From VXRN01 sp963664365 (GTDB lineage: Bacteria > Chloroflexota > Dehalococcoidia > Lucifugimonadales > UBA1123), in the NCBI GenBank assembly GCA_963664365.1, contig OY761144.1:2108001-2172000 (forward strand): DNA of 64,000 nucleotides, in the 5' to 3' direction. Within the stretch, counting starts at the first letter, position 1. Each line of letters starts with the position of its first letter. A program made the position numbers and the translations under genes. The notes under the pieces are model-generated. The model did not search any database, was not told the DNA's origin, and saw only the letters and a program-made list of their open reading frames with translations. Shown one piece after another: positions 61,917 through 64,000 of this stretch.

Positions 61917-62480
61917 ATGACCATCGGATACGGAGACCTGAGAAAAGGCATGGCCATCGAGCTCGAAGGGGAGCCTTATCTGGTCGTGGACTATGAGCGC
62001 AACAAGATGCAGCAGCGCGCGCCGACGATGCGGATCCGCTTCAAGGAGATACGCTCAGGCAAGGTCCTCGACAAGAGCTTTTCGGGGTACGACGTAAAGC
62101 TGACGCCCGCCGACGTGGACCGACGGTCGGCCCAGTACATCTACGACGAGGACGACCTCTGCTACTTCATGGACGTGGACACCTACGAGCAGTTCCCGCT
62201 GTCCAAATCGCAGATCTCCGACGAGTTGAGGTATCTGATCGATGAGTTGACCGTTGACTTGGTGTTCTTCCAGGACCAACCCATCTCAATCGAGCTTCCC
62301 ATAACGGTGGACCTCAAGGTCGTGGACTCGCCCCCGGGTCTCAAGGGAGACACGGCGACGGGGGCGACGAAGCCCGCCACTCTCGAAACCGGCCTGACTA
62401 TCCAGGTGCCGCTCTTCGTAAATGAGGGTGAAACGGTCAAGGTGGATACACGGTCCGGAAGCTACCTGTCGAGAGTATGA
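61917..62480 (+). CDS. efp: Elongation factor P with atypical loop tip
   Basis: Relieves ribosome stalling at polyproline. 187 residues with three OB/KOW-type domains: GYGDLRKGMAIELEGEPYLVVDYERN (domain I), SGYDVKLTPADVDRRSAQYIYDEDDLCYFMD (domain II) and the C-terminal VPLFVNEGETVKVDTRSGSYLSR. The loop that normally reads KPGKG with the modified Lys instead reads KMQQRAPT (30-37), leaving Gln33 or Arg34 at the tip, so EpmA-style lysylation is not possible. It is coupled to xseA by an ATGA overlap. Confidence 0.93.
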   Translation: MTIGYGDLRKGMAIELEGEPYLVVDYERNKMQQRAPTMRIRFKEIRSGKVLDKSFSGYDVKLTPADVDRRSAQYIYDEDDLCYFMDVDTYEQFPLSKSQISDELRYLIDELTVDLVFFQDQPISIELPITVDLKVVDSPPGLKGDTATGATKPATLETGLTIQVPLFVNEGETVKVDTRSGSYLSRV

Positions 62481-63721
62481 CTATGCGCGTGATCTACGGC
62501 GTATCTCAGGTCACGTCCTACCTTCAGGACCTGCTTTCCTACGATGACGTTCTGAACGATCTATGGATAGAGGGGGAGGTTTCAAATCTCCGACGGGCAG
62601 GCTCAGGTCACGCCTACTTCAGCCTGCGCGACGACGACAGTTCGCTGCGCTGCGCGCTGTTCAGGAACTCCCTCGGACACGACCATCTGGCCGATGGCGC
62701 GCTCGTAATCGCGCATGGGCGCGTTTCCCTGTACGCGGTGAGGGGAGACCTCCAGCTTATCGCCGACGTGATACAGCCGGAAGGTATGGGGCGGTTACAA
62801 GCTCAGTTCGAGCAACTCAGGGCGCAGTTCGAACGGGAGGGCCTGTTCGACCCTTCACGCAAGAGGCCGCTGCCGGAGTTTCCAAGACGTATCGGCGTTG
62901 TAACGTCACCCTCGGGGGCCGTCTGGCACGACATCCGGACCATCACCGGACGACGCTACCCGTTAGTAGAACTTCTGCTGGCTCCGGCTTTGGTACAGGG
63001 AGACGCCGCCGCGCCAACGATAGTCCAGGCCATAGAAGCGCTCAACGCCGAATCGGATATCGACGCGATAATCATCGCCAGAGGCGGAGGCTCACTTGAA
63101 GACCTGTGGGCCTTCAACGAAGAAGTTGTAGCAAGGGCCGTGTTTGCCAGCAAAGTTCCGGTGGTCAGCGCGGTGGGACACGAGACCGACGTCACCATCT
63201 GCGACCTCGTCGCCGACGTCCGCGCCGCCACGCCGTCCGAGGCGGCGGAGATGGTCGTCCCGGACCGCGTGGACCTTCTTCTCAGGGTGTCCGCCGCGTT
63301 TCAGACGGTCGAGCGCGAAATGGATGTCTTGCTTGCGGCGAACGAGGAGGAAGTCGGGCGGCTGTTTTCCCGCATGGACTATGCCGCGCCGCATCTGGAC
63401 GACCGGAGAATCCGGGTCGATGACCTGCTTCAAAACGCCTCGACCGCGCTCGGTCATCGGATGCAGCTTGCAGCGGCGAGGGTCGAGGGAGTATCCACCG
63501 CGCTCGCGTCCCTGTCGCCGGAGGATACGCTCAGACGGGGATACTCGGTCGTCTCGGACCGCGCTTCCGGCCGAGCGCTGACCGACGCCGGAAAGATAGA
63601 TTCCGGCGATACGATAGACATAACTCTACACTTAGGAAGTATAATGGCATCCGTCGAATCCACGTCGCCCGTCGGAGCGGCGTCTGAAAAGCCCCGGAGG
63701 AAGACAGATGACGTATTATGA
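62477..63721 (+). CDS. xseA: Exodeoxyribonuclease VII large subunit
   Basis: 414-aa catalytic subunit of the single-strand exonuclease. An N-terminal OB domain (about 18-100, LWIEGEVSNLRRAGSGHAYFSLRDDDSSLRCALF) is followed by the catalytic domain with RIGVVTSPSGAVWHDI, ARGGGSLEDLWAFNEE (about 203-218) and SAVGHETDVTICDLVADVRAATPSEAAE (about 232-259), then a helical tail and LRRGYSVVSD. It starts on the efp stop. The small subunit xseB is not seen; the next gene is a DUF4389 protein. Confidence 0.96.
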   Translation: MTMRVIYGVSQVTSYLQDLLSYDDVLNDLWIEGEVSNLRRAGSGHAYFSLRDDDSSLRCALFRNSLGHDHLADGALVIAHGRVSLYAVRGDLQLIADVIQPEGMGRLQAQFEQLRAQFEREGLFDPSRKRPLPEFPRRIGVVTSPSGAVWHDIRTITGRRYPLVELLLAPALVQGDAAAPTIVQAIEALNAESDIDAIIIARGGGSLEDLWAFNEEVVARAVFASKVPVVSAVGHETDVTICDLVADVRAATPSEAAEMVVPDRVDLLLRVSAAFQTVEREMDVLLAANEEEVGRLFSRMDYAAPHLDDRRIRVDDLLQNASTALGHRMQLAAARVEGVSTALASLSPEDTLRRGYSVVSDRASGRALTDAGKIDSGDTIDITLHLGSIMASVESTSPVGAASEKPRRKTDDVL

Positions 63722-64000
63722 CGCGAACATGTACCCGGTCCAGTTAGACGTTGAATATCCAGAGGAGCCGAGGAAGAGGCTCACCGCGCTGGTGCGGATC
63801 ATCCTGGCGATTCCGATCATTTTCATCATCGCGGTGATCGTGGGCGTGTACGCGACCGGCACTTTGGGCATCAGTTTCGGGACGGCTCTCATGATCCTGT
63901 TCCGCAAGAAGTATCCGCGCTGGTGGTTCGACTTCCAGTTGGAGCTTGCCAGATTCAGCGTGCGGATAGCCGCCTACCTCGGTCTGCTGCGGGACGAGTA
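63708..64000 (+). CDS. DUF4389-like membrane protein, 3' truncated by window edge
   Basis: Begins MTYYDANMYPVQLDVEYPEE with GGAGG seven bases upstream and overlaps the xseA stop by 14 bases. After a charged, short N-terminus comes a membrane span (ILAIPIIFIIAVIVGVYATG, about 33-52) and the PRWWFDFQLELARF motif seen in DUF4389 proteins. The open frame runs off the window end (about 97 codons visible). The function is unknown. Confidence 0.8.
   Translation, partial: MTYYDANMYPVQLDVEYPEEPRKRLTALVRIILAIPIIFIIAVIVGVYATGTLGISFGTALMILFRKKYPRWWFDFQLELARFSVRIAAYLGLLRDE

Overview
The window is a GC-rich bacterial chromosome segment, most likely from an uncultured Chloroflexota lineage (Dehalococcoidia / SAR202-like). 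The assignment is an inference. It rests on the Chlor_Arch_YYY (DUF2298) membrane protein, lipoproteins with Glu/Val/Lys-rich or Pro/Thr-rich linkers, and the catabolic mix: an enolase-superfamily racemase, a CitE-like lyase, an SCP-x-type thiolase with a DUF35 partner, ThuA, a CoxL/XdhA-type molybdenum hydroxylase and a sulfite-oxidase-like protein. No rRNA or ribosomal protein gene is present to test it.

Layout. 1-4.2 kb: PRPP synthetase (5' cut), NYN-domain RNase, tRNA-Leu, membrane pyrophosphatase. 4.3-8.6 kb: a decayed defence/toxin-antitoxin patch with an orphan type I specificity gene in an overlapping trio, a Phd antitoxin followed by an internally deleted VapC, two HigA-like antitoxins and a 76-bp direct repeat carrying twin 35/36-codon ORFs. 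8.6-11.7 kb: enolase-superfamily enzyme, a compact unexplained small-peptide/RNA transcription unit, CitE-like lyase, dtd. 11.7-17.9 kb: FmdB zinc ribbon, a tandem-repeat coiled-coil protein, phosphorylase-superfamily nucleosidase with polyprenyl synthase, tRNA-Gly, rhaM with an apparent ATC start, M19 dipeptidase homologue, arsM. 17.9-19.4 kb: repeat-rich stretch with an unknown protein into which a palindromic repeat has been absorbed. 19.4-33.5 kb: SDR, giant GT39/YYY glycosyltransferase, HAD phosphatase, squalene/phytoene synthase, metH, mutL, HAD. 33.6-46 kb: HEPN-like protein, ThuA, DUF35/thiolase pair, HicB and DUF4160-DUF2442, RHH protein, MATE, lspA-rluD, Asp-box protein, MDR reductase, rtcB, membrane protein and Uma2. 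46-47.8 kb: AT-rich DUF262-HEPN pair, a likely acquired defence cassette. 47.9-58.2 kb: molybdenum hydroxylase, cupin, sulfite-oxidase-like protein, two thioredoxin-fold lipoproteins, a peptide-type ABC importer whose binding-protein gene is frameshifted in a G8 tract. 58.5-64 kb: 3-hydroxyisobutyrate-dehydrogenase-like enzyme, M16 peptidase, thpR, 2-TM coiled-coil protein, efp (variant loop), xseA, DUF4389 protein (3' cut).

Three genes (900, 38045, 59482) share a -35/-10 pair placed so that transcription would begin at the start codon, pointing to leaderless mRNAs alongside ordinary Shine-Dalgarno genes. The best candidates for something undescribed are the 9.82-10.18 kb small-ORF/structured-RNA unit, the hsdS-associated trio with its neighbouring duplicated mini-ORFs, and the absorption of palindromic intergenic repeats into the 18294-19214 coding sequence.
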